Notes under the pieces: model-generated
What the model was told of the DNA's origin: nothing
The model's database searches: none
Seen by the model: the letters and a program-made list of their open reading frames with translations, nothing else
Source of the DNA: Verrucomicrobiaceae bacterium
GTDB taxonomy: Bacteria; Verrucomicrobiota; Verrucomicrobiia; Verrucomicrobiales; Verrucomicrobiaceae
Direction: 5' to 3'
Length of the DNA stretch: 64,000 nucleotides
NCBI GenBank assembly: GCA_019694165.1
Contig: JAIBCL010000005.1
Location: 62,001-126,000, forward strand
Made by a program: the position numbers and the translations under genes
Shown here: piece after piece, positions 34,539-42,520 of the stretch
Layout: every line of letters begins with the position of its first letter
Position numbering within the stretch: position 1 is the first letter of the stretch

Positions 34539-36074
34539 ATGGTCGCCCGCACATACTCCGCCACGCTTGTCGGCGTCAACGCCATCGAGGTGGAGATCGA
34601 ATCCCATGAAGCCGGCGGCAATCCGAAGATGATCATCGTCGGCCTGCCGGACACGGCGGTCAAAGAGAGCCGCGAGCGCGTGGTGGCCGCCATCAACAGC
34701 AGCGGATTCCTCCATCACGATGGCGTGATCACCGTAAACCTCGCACCGGCGGACATGAAGAAGGAAGGTCCGGGGTTCGATCTGCCGATCGCCGTCTCGC
34801 TCATCGCGCATCGTTGTAAAATCCCGATCCCCGTCTTGTCCGAGACCGCGATGATCGGCGAACTCGCGCTCAATGGCGAGCTGCGCCCCGTGCGCGGGCT
34901 GCTCGCCGTCGCGCTCGAAGCACGCGCGCGCGGACGGAAGCGCCTGCTGGTGCCGAGGCGTGCCGCCGTGGAGGCCAGCGTCGTGGCTGGCATCGAGGTC
35001 ATCGGCGTGTCGAACTTGCGCGAGGCGGTGGACTGCTTGAAATCGGACATCGAGATCGCTCCGGAACCATGTCGCGCCACAGAGTTCTTCGCCGCCGCGA
35101 GCAATTACGACATCGACTTCTGCGACGTAAAGGGCCAGAACGATGCGAAGCGCGCCATCGAGGTGGCCGTCGCAGGCGGGCATAACATCCTCATGATCGG
35201 CCCGCCCGGCACTGGCAAAAGCATGATCGCCAAACGCATCGCCACCATCATGCCCGGCATGAGCGAGGAAGAGGCCATCGAGACGACGAAGATCCACAGC
35301 GCGGGCGGCCTGCTCAGTGAATCGCACGCATTCGTCGCCACGCGTCCATTTCGCTCGCCACATCACACGATCAGCGATGCCGGCCTGCTCGGCGGCGGCA
35401 CGAATCCCGGCCCCGGCGAGGTCAGCCTCGCGCACAACGGCGTGCTATTTCTCGACGAGCTGCCCGAGTTCCGCCGCAGTACGCTCGAAGTCCTGCGCCA
35501 GCCGCTCGAAGACGGCAAGGTGACCATTTCGCGTGCCGTCGGCACCGTCACCTTTCCCGCGCAATTCATGCTCGTCGCCGCGATGAACCCATGCCCCTGC
35601 GGCTACTACGGCGATGCGAAACGCGAGTGCCGTTGCGGTCCGCCGCTCGTGCAGCGCTACCGCCAGCGCATCAGCGGACCGCTTCTCGATCGCATCGATC
35701 TGCATGTGGAAGTGCCGCTCGTCGATTACAAGGCGCTGACCACTCACGACGGCGGTGAGGCATCCGAACTCGTGCGCAAGCGCGTCGAGACCGCGCGGCA
35801 CATTCAGGCTGACCGCTTTGCCAAGCACCACGGCATCCACACGAACAGCTCGATGACCCCGCGCCTCATCAAGAAGCACTGCGAGATCGACGCCGAAGGC
35901 AGCGGCTTCCTCGAACACGCGATGAGCGAGATGAACTTCTCCGCCCGCGCGCACGACCGCATTCTCAAAGTCGCCCGCACCCTCGCCGATCTCGGCGGTC
36001 ACGAAAAAATCAGCGCCGACAACGTGCTCGAAGCCGTGAACTACCGCACCCTCGACCGAAATCTCTGGGCGTGA
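34539..36074 (+). CDS. comM: YifB/ComM family Mg chelatase-like AAA ATPase
   Basis: The 511-residue protein begins [20 protein letters not shown], the typical start. Residues 1-170 form the ComM N-terminal (Lon-like) domain ([37 protein letters not shown]). The AAA core has [20 protein letters not shown] (Walker A), [21 protein letters not shown] (Walker B) and CPCGYYGD and CRCGPP cysteine motifs. ComM proteins move DNA branches and assist natural transformation in several bacteria. Transformation in this organism is not shown, and the gene stands alone here. Confidence 0.95.
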   Translation: MVARTYSATLVGVNAIEVEIESHEAGGNPKMIIVGLPDTAVKESRERVVAAINSSGFLHHDGVITVNLAPADMKKEGPGFDLPIAVSLIAHRCKIPIPVLSETAMIGELALNGELRPVRGLLAVALEARARGRKRLLVPRRAAVEASVVAGIEVIGVSNLREAVDCLKSDIEIAPEPCRATEFFAAASNYDIDFCDVKGQNDAKRAIEVAVAGGHNILMIGPPGTGKSMIAKRIATIMPGMSEEEAIETTKIHSAGGLLSESHAFVATRPFRSPHHTISDAGLLGGGTNPGPGEVSLAHNGVLFLDELPEFRRSTLEVLRQPLEDGKVTISRAVGTVTFPAQFMLVAAMNPCPCGYYGDAKRECRCGPPLVQRYRQRISGPLLDRIDLHVEVPLVDYKALTTHDGGEASELVRKRVETARHIQADRFAKHHGIHTNSSMTPRLIKKHCEIDAEGSGFLEHAMSEMNFSARAHDRILKVARTLADLGGHEKISADNVLEAVNYRTLDRNLWA

Positions 36075-36082
36075 GCACACGC

Positions 36083-37483
36083 TCAGGGTCGAGCCTGCTC
36101 CAGCATCACGATTTCGAGCCGGTAGTCGGTGTAGGTTTTCAAATCGCCACGCGCCCAGATCACGATGCGCGGACCGCCGGGCCAGGCAGGCATCACGGGC
36201 CGGAGATTGTCCTGCGCGGAGTTCGTCGTGATGGCGGACCATTTCCAATGCGCGCCGCCGTCATCGGTCGTGCCTTGATGAATCTCCCAGTGCCGTCTGC
36301 CGTCGGCGGTGCTCACGAGCGGGTGGCCGGTTTTCGGATCGGCGTTGGTGGAGATGAAAACGATGTTCGCATCCTGCGGGTCCAGCGCGACGAGTCCGGT
36401 GTAGTCGTCCTCACCTGCGTAGAGGCGCGTACCGGCGAAGGCCATCTCATGCACCTGCCATCGCGAGCCGTCCCAGCGCGCGAAGTGGTAGCGATGATCC
36501 TGGCCGCCATCGCCGCCCTTCTTGAGCGCGCGTGTCGCGGCTCCATCGCGCTGAACGGAGAAGATCATGCGCGGCCGGCCATCGGCATCGAGCCGGAGGT
36601 CCGTGGTCCACGCGACGTGATCGGCGTCGCCGTGGAACACTTCGGTGAAGCTGCGCGGCTTCAGCTTTGAGGTGCCGTCCGTGCCGCACTCGCCCGCGGG
36701 CGTGCCGTCGGAGCGGCAGAGTTTTCCGGCGCGGTAGAAACCGTGGTAGATGCTGTTGTCGTAGGCGCGCGGGTGATCGTCGGTGGTGATGAAGTGAATC
36801 GCGTCCTTCCCGTCGCCCGCGTAACGCAAGTAAGGCCGGCGGCCGTCCATGCCGGTGTAGCGCGGGTCGTTTTGCAAATCCTCGCGCGTCCATTCGAGCA
36901 ACCGCCAGCCGTAGCGCCACGTTTTGCCGCCGTCGTCGGAGATATTGCAGTTCGGATTGAAGCCGAGGCCGCGGTGGAAGTTGTGGATGCGCCCCTGCTC
37001 GGCCTCGAGGCGGAAGACGTTCGAGTAAGTGTAGCCGGCTCCGATTTCGAGCGTCTGCTCCTCGCTCCACTCACCGATGTCGGCCGGCTTCGTGGTGATG
37101 CGCCAGCGTTGGAGGTGATCGTTACCGTGCTTGCCATAGACAGCGAGTACGCGCTGGTCCGGCAGCACGAGCAGTCCGGCCACGTCGTGATCGTCGCGAT
37201 GAAATTTGTCGTGCAGCTCGTGGTGCGTGGTGACGCCCGTTTTGAAATCGTGCATCGTCGCCACTAGATCGCCCGCGTCCCATCCGCCGCCATCGTCACC
37301 GGCGATGGTGGTGAAGATGAGCCGGTCGTTCACGACGACGGCGCGCTCGCCCTGAAACCAGCACCAGCCGCCATTTGGCATGAGGACTTCGGGTTTCGGT
37401 TCCGCACACAGCATCGAAGCAGCTGATACAGCCGCGAGCCAGCAGGACAGGAGTCTGAAGAGCGTCAGTGTCGGTGTCTTCAT
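36083..37483 (-). CDS. Secreted BNR-repeat protein (BNR-4 type)
   Basis: This 466-residue protein has a signal peptide (LLSCWLAAVSAASMLCAE) when started at ATG 37483; another ATG at 37495 adds four residues. Longer upstream frame text comes from a repeat and is not part of the gene. A beta-propeller with GGWCWFQGERAVVVNDRLIF, NISDDGGKTWRYGWRLLEW, HVAWTTDLRLDADGRPRMIF and DDYTGLVALDPQDANIVFIS matches BNR-4 proteins, related to polysaccharide lyases and sialidases. No catalytic residues are assigned. A 251-base repeat lies between it and the operon B promoter. Confidence 0.8.
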   Translation of the reverse strand: MKTPTLTLFRLLSCWLAAVSAASMLCAEPKPEVLMPNGGWCWFQGERAVVVNDRLIFTTIAGDDGGGWDAGDLVATMHDFKTGVTTHHELHDKFHRDDHDVAGLLVLPDQRVLAVYGKHGNDHLQRWRITTKPADIGEWSEEQTLEIGAGYTYSNVFRLEAEQGRIHNFHRGLGFNPNCNISDDGGKTWRYGWRLLEWTREDLQNDPRYTGMDGRRPYLRYAGDGKDAIHFITTDDHPRAYDNSIYHGFYRAGKLCRSDGTPAGECGTDGTSKLKPRSFTEVFHGDADHVAWTTDLRLDADGRPRMIFSVQRDGAATRALKKGGDGGQDHRYHFARWDGSRWQVHEMAFAGTRLYAGEDDYTGLVALDPQDANIVFISTNADPKTGHPLVSTADGRRHWEIHQGTTDDGGAHWKWSAITTNSAQDNLRPVMPAWPGGPRIVIWARGDLKTYTDYRLEIVMLEQARP

Positions 37484-37544
37484 GGCTGGCTGCATGTGAT
37501 GAATGTCGGCGTGGCTCGCTGGTTCGGCTGGCGCATTGAACTCA

Positions 37545-37795
37545 GAGCCTGTCCGGCAAAAGCACCCGAGAATCACAAGGACGACGACAGGTATTGGGGC
37601 GAACGATTCATCTTCCCCCTCACCCCAGCCCTCTCCCAATGGGAGTGGGGGTGGAACCAACTGCCGCCCTAATCGCGCGCTGTGAGTCTTGTGGTAGGCG
37701 CGGCAGCGCCATCGTCTCCCTCTCCCTTGGGGAGAGGGCTGGGGTGAGGGGTATTTCATTTCTCGTGGTTCGGGTGATCTACCGGACAGGCCCTC
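37545..37795. repeat. Palindromic repeat element, about 251 bp
   Basis: The outer ends carry GCCTGTCCGG on the left and its reverse complement CCGGACAGGC on the right, continuing imperfectly with CACCCGA. The inner arms CCCTCACCCCAGCCCTCTCC and GGAGAGGGCTGGGGTGAGGG are perfect inverted copies. It contains no gene. It occupies most of the 499-base gap between the BNR gene and operon B; the rest of the gap holds the operator at 37914. Confidence 0.75.
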
Positions 37796-37913
37796 AACGA
37801 ACTGCGTGCAAGGCTTGCGACGCCGAATTGACGTTTACCCAGGGCGTGGGCCAAGACTCGCACAGCGAAGGGCAAGGACAGGCAGGTTTTGGCCCCATCG
37901 TGCCGACGTTAAT

Positions 37914-37932
37914 GTTGCAGCGTCGATGCAAC
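37914..37932 (+). promoter_or_regulatory. Candidate operator upstream of operon copy B
   Basis: GTTGCA-N7-TGCAAC, a perfect 6-base inverted repeat, lies 50 bases before the first start codon. The same core, spacer length, preceding CGTTAA and following CTT occur upstream of operon A (7490..7514). This pairing supports a shared regulator. Confidence 0.65.
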
Positions 37933-37982
37933 TTCTATTCAGGAAGCCGCACCCTCGAAAAAAAACCACGGAGGAGCCAGTC

Positions 37983-39326
37983 ATGTCACAAGTTCACGCC
38001 GACGGCCTTGTCGCCCACAGCCTCGCGCCTGATCGTCGCCTTCTCAGCAGCCGCGCTCTTTTCACGATGCGTCATGATGCTGAGGCCGCCGAACTGGAAT
38101 TCCCGCCGCATCTCATCGGCGAGCAGCATCACACGGTGATCGAACTGGGGAATGTGAAGCGGGTGGCGATGATGGTGACGCCGGAGGGGGGCGGGGAGTT
38201 TCGGGATGAGGCTTGGGAGGCGCTCTCGACCATCCGCGCGATTCTGCGCCAGCAGGGTGAGCCGATGGCGGTGACGATGCAGACGGTGTTTGTGCGTGAT
38301 CGCGCGGACGTGCCGGTGGCGAGGCAGGTGTTTGAAGCCTGCTACGGCGAAAAGATGCCGCTCACGCTCTTCGTGGTGCAGCCGCCATGCGACGGACGCG
38401 GCATTGCCATCGAGGCATGGGCGGTGAGCACGGCGTCGGCGAAGGTGGAGTATCACGGCGAGGATCTCGTGACGGTGAGCTACGACGGGCTGCGCTGGAT
38501 TTATGCTTCGGGCGGCTCGCTGCATCTCGACGGACGCACGCCGTATGAGCAGTCGGCGGAGGCGTTCTCCAGCATGAGGCGTGTGCTGGCGCGCGCGGGC
38601 TCGGGTTTTCAGGATGTGGTGCGCACCTGGCTTTACCAGGGTTGCATCACAGAGGAGGTGGATGGCGTGGAGCGCTATCGCGAACTCAATCGCGCGCGCA
38701 CGGACTTCTTCGCGGGCATCGACCTGGAGCACCGGCCCATTTCGGTGGCGAACAACGGCCACGCGATCTATCCCGCCAGCACGGGCATCGGCACGCTTTG
38801 CCACGGACTGGTCACGGCTTGCATGGGATTGCAAACGGAGCGCCAGGACGTGCAACTCCTAGCGCTGGAGAATCCGTTGCAAACCTCCGCCTTCGATTAC
38901 CCGAAGGAATACTCGGTGAAGAGCCCGAAGTTCTCGCGCGCGATGGCGGTGCGCATCGGCGATCATGTCACGACATGGATCTCCGGCACCGCGAGCATCG
39001 TGAATGCTGAGACGGTTCACAAAGGCGACATCGTGAAGCAGACGGAGCAGACGCTCACGAACATCGAGCGTCTGATCGATGCGCAAAACTTCGCTCGGCT
39101 CGGCTGGGAAGGCGCGGGTGCCACCTTCGATGATCTCGCGCGGCTGCATGTGTATGTGAAGCGCCCCGAGGACTACGAGGCGTGCCGCGCCGTGTGCGAG
39201 CGGCGCGTGGGCCACCTGCCATCCATCTACGCCGTGGCGGATGTGTGCCGTCCTGACCTGCTCGTGGAGATCGAAGGCGTGGCCTTCTCCCGCATTCGCA
39301 AACCGTCTTCCAAACCCGCCACATGA
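37983..39326 (+). CDS. RidA-family two-domain protein with chorismatase-like N-terminal part, operon copy B
   Basis: The 447-residue protein is a close paralogue of the one at 6062..7429: VKRVAMMVTPEGGGEFRDEA, MPLTLFVVQPPCDGRG, RTWLYQGCITEEVDGVERYR, NGHAIYPASTGIGTL, TTWISGTASIVNAETVHKGD and VCRPDLLVEIEGVAFSRI. GGAGGAG precedes the ATG at 37983. Upstream in-frame text lies in the promoter region and is not coding. It heads the second four-gene operon. It may act on a small imine, enamine or chorismate-like compound; this is inference from family only. Confidence 0.8.
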   Translation: MSQVHADGLVAHSLAPDRRLLSSRALFTMRHDAEAAELEFPPHLIGEQHHTVIELGNVKRVAMMVTPEGGGEFRDEAWEALSTIRAILRQQGEPMAVTMQTVFVRDRADVPVARQVFEACYGEKMPLTLFVVQPPCDGRGIAIEAWAVSTASAKVEYHGEDLVTVSYDGLRWIYASGGSLHLDGRTPYEQSAEAFSSMRRVLARAGSGFQDVVRTWLYQGCITEEVDGVERYRELNRARTDFFAGIDLEHRPISVANNGHAIYPASTGIGTLCHGLVTACMGLQTERQDVQLLALENPLQTSAFDYPKEYSVKSPKFSRAMAVRIGDHVTTWISGTASIVNAETVHKGDIVKQTEQTLTNIERLIDAQNFARLGWEGAGATFDDLARLHVYVKRPEDYEACRAVCERRVGHLPSIYAVADVCRPDLLVEIEGVAFSRIRKPSSKPAT

Positions 39327-39332
39327 CCTGCC

Positions 39333-41117
39333 ATGAAACCTCATCGGCTACTCGTCCTGCTGGCCGTCACTTCCGCGCTGGTCGCGGCTGACGCGCCAAA
39401 GGTTGCGCAACCCGCCGCGACACCGGCGCTGGCTTCGGTCAGCAAAACCAAGCCGGTGCCGTTTCCGAAATCGCCGCCTGTCAAACCCGCCGCGACACCC
39501 GAGCCGCCGCTCTATGAGAGCACGGCACCGGCGAAGGCGGAGTGCGAGATCGACCGGCTCGTCGTTGCCAAACTCAAGCCGCTCGGCGTGCAGCAAGTGC
39601 TGTGCTCGGATGCGGTGTTCCTGCGGCGCGTCTTCCTGGATGTCATCGGCACGCTGCCGACTGCGGCGGAAGCTCGCGCGTTTCTGGAGGACACGAAGCC
39701 GGGCAAGCGCAGTGCTTTGATCGACCAGCTTCTGCAGCGCGATGAGTTCGCGGTGTATTGGGCCATGAAGTGGAGCGACCTGCTGCGCATCAAGGCGGAG
39801 TTCCCGATCAATCTCTGGCCGAACGCCGCGCAAGCTTATCATCACTGGGTGCTCGCGTCGTTGGAGGACAACAAGCCCTACGATGAGTTCGCGCGCGAGC
39901 TGCTCACGTCGAGCGGCAGCAACTTCCGCGTCGGTCCCGTGAACTTCTACCGTGCGATGCAGAGCCGCACGCCGGAAGGCATCGCATCGACCGTGGCGCT
40001 CACTTTCATGGGCGTGCGCACTGATGGTTGGCAGCCGGAGAAGCTCGCAGGCATGGCGCAATTCTTTGCGCAGACGGGCTACAAGCCGACGAGCGAGTGG
40101 AAGGAAGAGTATGTGTTCTGGGACCCCATCGGCACGCACACGCTGGCGGGAAACATCGCGCCAGGAAAAGCATCCATCGACGAGATCGGCAAACCAGCGT
40201 CCGCACCCACTTCGGATGCGACCAGCGTCAACGCAGCGGGCGAAGCCGTGTTTCCTGATGGCAAGAAGGCGAAACTCACGCAGGATCGCGATCCGCGCGA
40301 GGTCTTCGCCGACTGGCTGATCACGCCGAAGAATCCGTGGTTCACACGCAATATCTCGAACCGCGTGTGGTCGTGGTTGCTCGGTCGCGGAATCATTCAC
40401 GCGCCGGACGACCTCCGTGAGAACAATCCGCCGTCGAATCCCGAGCTGCTCGCCTTCCTCGAAGGTGAGCTGGTGAAGGCGAAGTATGATTTGAAGCATC
40501 TCTACCGGCTCATCTTGAACTCGAATGCGTATCAGTCCTCGTCGCTGCTGCGTGACACGAAGCCCGAGGCGCAGGCGCAGTTCGCGCGCTATCCGCTGCG
40601 CCGCCTCGATGCGGAACTCATCATCGACGCGATCAACAAGATCACCGCCACCACCGAGCTTTACACCAGCGCGATTCCCGAGCCCTTCACTTACATCCCG
40701 CAGGGCGAGCCCGCGATGTCCATCGGCGATGGCAGCATCACCAGTCCGTTCCTTTCGCTCTTCGGACGCTCCGCGCGCGCCACCGGCATGGAGGACGAAC
40801 GCTCGAACAAGTTCATCGCGCCGCAGTGGCTGCACCTGCTGAACTCCAGCCAGATTCAAAAGAAGCTGGAGATGGGCTCAGGCATCAAAGACATCATCAT
40901 GATGCGTCGCGGTCCCACGCACACGCTGGAAGAGCTTTACCTCACCATCCTCTCGCGCATGCCCACGCAGGCCGAGACCGAGAACGCGATGTCCTACGGC
41001 GAGCCGCCGACCGGCGTGAACAAAGCGGGCAAGCCGCGCACCGGCAAACGCACCGAGGACTGGATCGACATCGCGTGGTCGCTCCTCAACAGCAGCGAGT
41101 TTTTGTTCCGTCACTAA
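39333..41117 (+). CDS. DUF1549/DUF1553 secreted protein, operon copy B
   Basis: The 594-residue product has a conventional signal peptide (MKPHRLLVLLAVTSALVAAD), a Pro/Ala/Lys linker, DUF1549 (CSDAVFLRRVFLDVIGTLPT, YWAMKWSDLLRIKAEFPINL) and DUF1553 (NPWFTRNISNRVWSWLLGRG, ENNPPSNPELLAFLEGELVK, RYPLRRLDAELIIDAINKIT). Compared with copy A (4307..6055), it has an extra stretch of about 25 residues in the middle (TLAGNIAPGKASIDEIGKPA). It starts 6 bases after the RidA-like gene, the same spacing as in copy A. Confidence 0.9.
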   Translation: MKPHRLLVLLAVTSALVAADAPKVAQPAATPALASVSKTKPVPFPKSPPVKPAATPEPPLYESTAPAKAECEIDRLVVAKLKPLGVQQVLCSDAVFLRRVFLDVIGTLPTAAEARAFLEDTKPGKRSALIDQLLQRDEFAVYWAMKWSDLLRIKAEFPINLWPNAAQAYHHWVLASLEDNKPYDEFARELLTSSGSNFRVGPVNFYRAMQSRTPEGIASTVALTFMGVRTDGWQPEKLAGMAQFFAQTGYKPTSEWKEEYVFWDPIGTHTLAGNIAPGKASIDEIGKPASAPTSDATSVNAAGEAVFPDGKKAKLTQDRDPREVFADWLITPKNPWFTRNISNRVWSWLLGRGIIHAPDDLRENNPPSNPELLAFLEGELVKAKYDLKHLYRLILNSNAYQSSSLLRDTKPEAQAQFARYPLRRLDAELIIDAINKITATTELYTSAIPEPFTYIPQGEPAMSIGDGSITSPFLSLFGRSARATGMEDERSNKFIAPQWLHLLNSSQIQKKLEMGSGIKDIIMMRRGPTHTLEELYLTILSRMPTQAETENAMSYGEPPTGVNKAGKPRTGKRTEDWIDIAWSLLNSSEFLFRH

Positions 41118-41137
41118 ACCCCAATCACCGAATCACC

Positions 41138-42508
41138 ATGAGCACGTCGAACCTCCATCAGCTCGGCATGACGCTCTGCCGCAACACCACGCGGCGCGAT
41201 GCCATGCAGATCGGTCTCTTCAGCACGGCGAGCCTGCTGTTTGCCAATGCTCGCGCCGCCACCGCGCCACCGCCGCAGGCATTGCCCGGCGCGCCGATCA
41301 AGACCAAGGCGAAGTCCATCATCCAGGTTTTCCTCTGGGGCGGCATGTCACACAACGACACTTGGGACCCGAAGCCTGACGCGGGCTACGATTACAATGG
41401 CCCGATGAAAGCGCCGCTCTCGACCAACGTCGCCGGCATCCAAGTCAGCGAATGGTTCCCGAAGCTCGCGCAGCAGGCGGACAAGTTCTCGCTCATCCGC
41501 AGCATGACGCACGGAAACAACGGCCACGAAACCGCCGCGTATCTCGTGCAGACCGCGCATCAGCCCGGCGAACGGCTCGCGTATCCGAGCGTCGGCGCGG
41601 TGTTCTCGTTCTTCCGTGGCAAGAATTACAAAGGCGCGCTGCCACCTTATGTCGTGCTCACGCAGCCGCAGGGCCGCTTCTCGGAGGAAGGTTTCCTCGG
41701 CGCAAAACTCAAACCCTTTGCCACCGGCGGTGATCCAAATGCCACACGCTTCGAAGTCGAAGGCGTCATCTCGCGCAGCATCAGCGACACGCGACAGCAA
41801 GCGCGGCGCGAATTGCTCGCACGCATGGACACGCTGCGACAGACCGCAGGCGGCGATGCGCAGATCGGCGCATCCGAGCAGATGAAGCTCGAAGCCTATG
41901 ACATGATCCTCGGCAAAGGCCGCGAGGTCTTCGATCTCTCGAAGGAGAAGCCCGACCTGCGCGACCGCTACGGACGCCACACGTTTGGACAAGATTGCCT
42001 CGCCGCGCGTCGCATGGTCGAAGCAGGCGTGCCATACATTGTGATCAACTATCCCGGTGGCTGGGACACGCACAGCAATCACTTCCAGACGATGGGCCGT
42101 CAGGCTCCCGAACTCGACCAGGGACTCGCCGCCTTGCTGCTCGATCTCAAAGAACGCGGCCTGCTCGACAGCACGCTCGTGTGGTGCTGCGGTGAGTTTG
42201 GACGCGGACCGAAGATCGACTGGCAACCGCCGTGGAATGGCGGGCGCAATCATCACGGCAAGGTCTTCTCCGTGCTCGTCGCCGGCGGTGGATTCAAAGG
42301 CGGACACGTCGTCGGTTCATCGGATGCGAAGGCCGAGGAAGTGAAGGACCGGCCCGTGTATCCGGTCGATCTGCTCGGCAGCGTGTATCAGCTCGCGGGC
42401 ATCGATCCGAAGGCCAAACTCCCGCACCCGATGGGACTCGAAGCCCATGTGCTGCCTTACGGTGAGGAGGGCGTGAAGTCCGCCGGTTTGCTCAACGAAA
42501 TCATGTAA
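41138..42508 (+). CDS. DUF1501 family secreted protein, operon copy B
   Basis: The 456-residue protein has a Tat-like N-terminus (TTRRDAMQIGLFSTASLLFA). DUF1501 motifs are FLWGGMSHNDTWDPKPDAGY, FSLIRSMTHGNNGHETAAYL, VINYPGGWDTHSNHFQTMGR, CCGEFGRGPKIDW and NGGRNHHGKVFS. Relative to copy A, the metal-site region HIDTF reads HNDTW here. The ATG at 41138, 20 bases after the DUF1549 gene, is preferred over a long upstream frame that overlaps it. Confidence 0.9.
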   Translation: MSTSNLHQLGMTLCRNTTRRDAMQIGLFSTASLLFANARAATAPPPQALPGAPIKTKAKSIIQVFLWGGMSHNDTWDPKPDAGYDYNGPMKAPLSTNVAGIQVSEWFPKLAQQADKFSLIRSMTHGNNGHETAAYLVQTAHQPGERLAYPSVGAVFSFFRGKNYKGALPPYVVLTQPQGRFSEEGFLGAKLKPFATGGDPNATRFEVEGVISRSISDTRQQARRELLARMDTLRQTAGGDAQIGASEQMKLEAYDMILGKGREVFDLSKEKPDLRDRYGRHTFGQDCLAARRMVEAGVPYIVINYPGGWDTHSNHFQTMGRQAPELDQGLAALLLDLKERGLLDSTLVWCCGEFGRGPKIDWQPPWNGGRNHHGKVFSVLVAGGGFKGGHVVGSSDAKAEEVKDRPVYPVDLLGSVYQLAGIDPKAKLPHPMGLEAHVLPYGEEGVKSAGLLNEIM

Positions 42509-42520
42509 CCACGCATCATC

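Noticed and set aside
37483-37759. N-terminal extension of the BNR-repeat protein up to 37759
   Set aside because: The added residues are the translation of the palindromic repeat (PSPQPSPQGRG and the like), and a proper signal peptide starts at 37483.
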